Shown here one piece after another: positions 63,111-64,000 of a DNA stretch of 64,000 nt. How positions within the stretch are numbered: the stretch's first letter is position 1; each line of letters opens with the position of its first letter. The DNA is taken from NCBI GenBank assembly GCA_944470555.2, contig OX104128.1, forward strand, positions 44,871,920 to 44,935,919, written 5' to 3'. Source of the DNA: Heterobilharzia americana (Eukaryota > Platyhelminthes > Trematoda > Strigeidida > Schistosomatidae). The notes under the pieces are model-generated. The model saw only the letters and a program-made list of their open reading frames with translations. It ran no database searches and was not told the origin of the DNA. The translations under genes were made by a program, and so were the position numbers.

Positions 63111-64000
63111 TATGTTAGGGATCGGCAGGGGGTAGTGATACATGTGTTCCCAGTTAATCTGAAATGCTTCTTTGGCTTGTGGGTACAAAGATTATTGACC
63201 AGACCAGTACTGATACTTCCATCGTAGTAAACTTCACATCTTGCGTCCCACTTCCATAGGAAAATTTCGTTCTTCTTTCAGGGCAGTTCAGAGAATAACG
63301 ATTGGGTTATCCATGTGCATAACTCACGTCACACCCAAAGAAGAAGTGATAGCGGAATATTTGTGGTAGTTTGCTCCGAGAACCAAACAGATAAACATAA
63401 TGGCTTGCTAAGGAAACACACAACGGATGTAAGTATGGAAAACCAGGATGGGAATGTGATTGGGCGAGATACAAAAGTGTTCTTATCAGAAACGCGGATT
63501 CCGCGTTGAAGTGATCGTGACAATATGGGGTTTGTGTTTATTTGATGACTCTTTCGAATGAATAGAGGATGGCGACAGTAGATGTATCTGGTGAAACTAA
63601 TAGGAATACGACAACCACTTTCAAAGGCAGGTAAAATGCCTTTGGCTCCGGAATCTAATTGCCACCTGAACAATTAGCCAAAAACTAAGGGACATTTTAA
63701 TGCATGCGACAGACAGCTGGTAACTGGCAGCTCTACCTTTCGTTCCGGCAATGCATTGATAAATTCGTGGGGTATATTTGGACAGAGCATCACAATCGTA
63801 GTGGAGCATTAAAATTTACTATGTTTAGCGAAAACGACCTTTGAAAGAGGCCCACTTAGGGAGGTGACATTATCCGCCCAAAATACAAATGTCATCATCC
63901 ATCAGCGCTCAGGTGAACCCCTCAGCTCTGAAAGTTGTCTTGGTTATCAGTGAAATCAAATTCTTAGAGGAGCGAACCTGCGCCGAAACCGCTAGTTGCC
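63111..64000. other. Right edge, no gene recognised
   Basis: Open frames at 63315-63509 (plus) and 63329-63673 (minus) overlap each other and show no domain. Possibly the continuation of the decayed element to the left. Confidence 0.3.

Overview
The window looks like nuclear DNA of a blood fluke (Schistosoma or a close relative). Three things point there. It is AT-rich and crowded with retroelement fossils of schistosome type: SR2-like RTE non-LTR elements, Penelope-like elements, Ty3/gypsy pieces, and Smalpha-like tRNA-derived SINEs carrying hammerhead-ribozyme remnants. It carries a flagellar dynein gene with tiny 5-prime introns and giant 3-prime introns, a known schistosome pattern. Nothing in it looks prokaryotic. 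The organism call is inference; no sequence search was possible.

Two host genes are visible. At the left edge (1-510, plus strand) is the 3-prime end of a ubiquitin-conjugating E2-like gene in which glycine stands at the catalytic-cysteine position. From 61398 down to 9098 on the minus strand runs a single gene for axonemal dynein intermediate chain 1 (DNAI1; outer dynein arm). I could place 13 exons by similarity and splice-site phase: about 1.9 kb of coding sequence over 52.3 kb. The first six exons sit in under 1 kb, separated by introns of 31-120 nt. Later introns run to 19.7 kb. Exon 11, and a tentative exon 9, do not read through cleanly. The two genes converge, with about 8.6 kb between their 3-prime ends.

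Layout: 1-2270, E2 gene end followed by a 404-bp-arm palindrome (733-1571). 2275-4320, Penelope-like fragment between inverted repeats. 4489-7429, SR2-like copy with target-site duplication. 9098-19810, last three DNAI1 exons, with a gypsy gag fossil, SINEs, Penelope endonuclease and non-LTR debris in the introns. 19811-32438, intron 10 with an LTR, a cluster of palindromic MITE-like repeats and the best-preserved SR2-like element (24405-27635, 13-bp target-site duplication). 32439-52472, intron 9, holding a pair of 1151-bp inverted repeats 8.1 kb apart. Between those arms lie another SR2-like copy and a decayed gypsy pol that is itself interrupted by a 493-bp composite (LTR fragment / histone H3 pseudogene fragment / inverted LTR). 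52473-61398, the 5-prime half of DNAI1. 61400-64000, its upstream region with decayed reverse-transcriptase sequence.

The host genes show no operon-like cooperation. The main interest is architectural: a flagellar gene whose introns have become a repeat reservoir, several small self-folding repeats, and some chimeric fossils.
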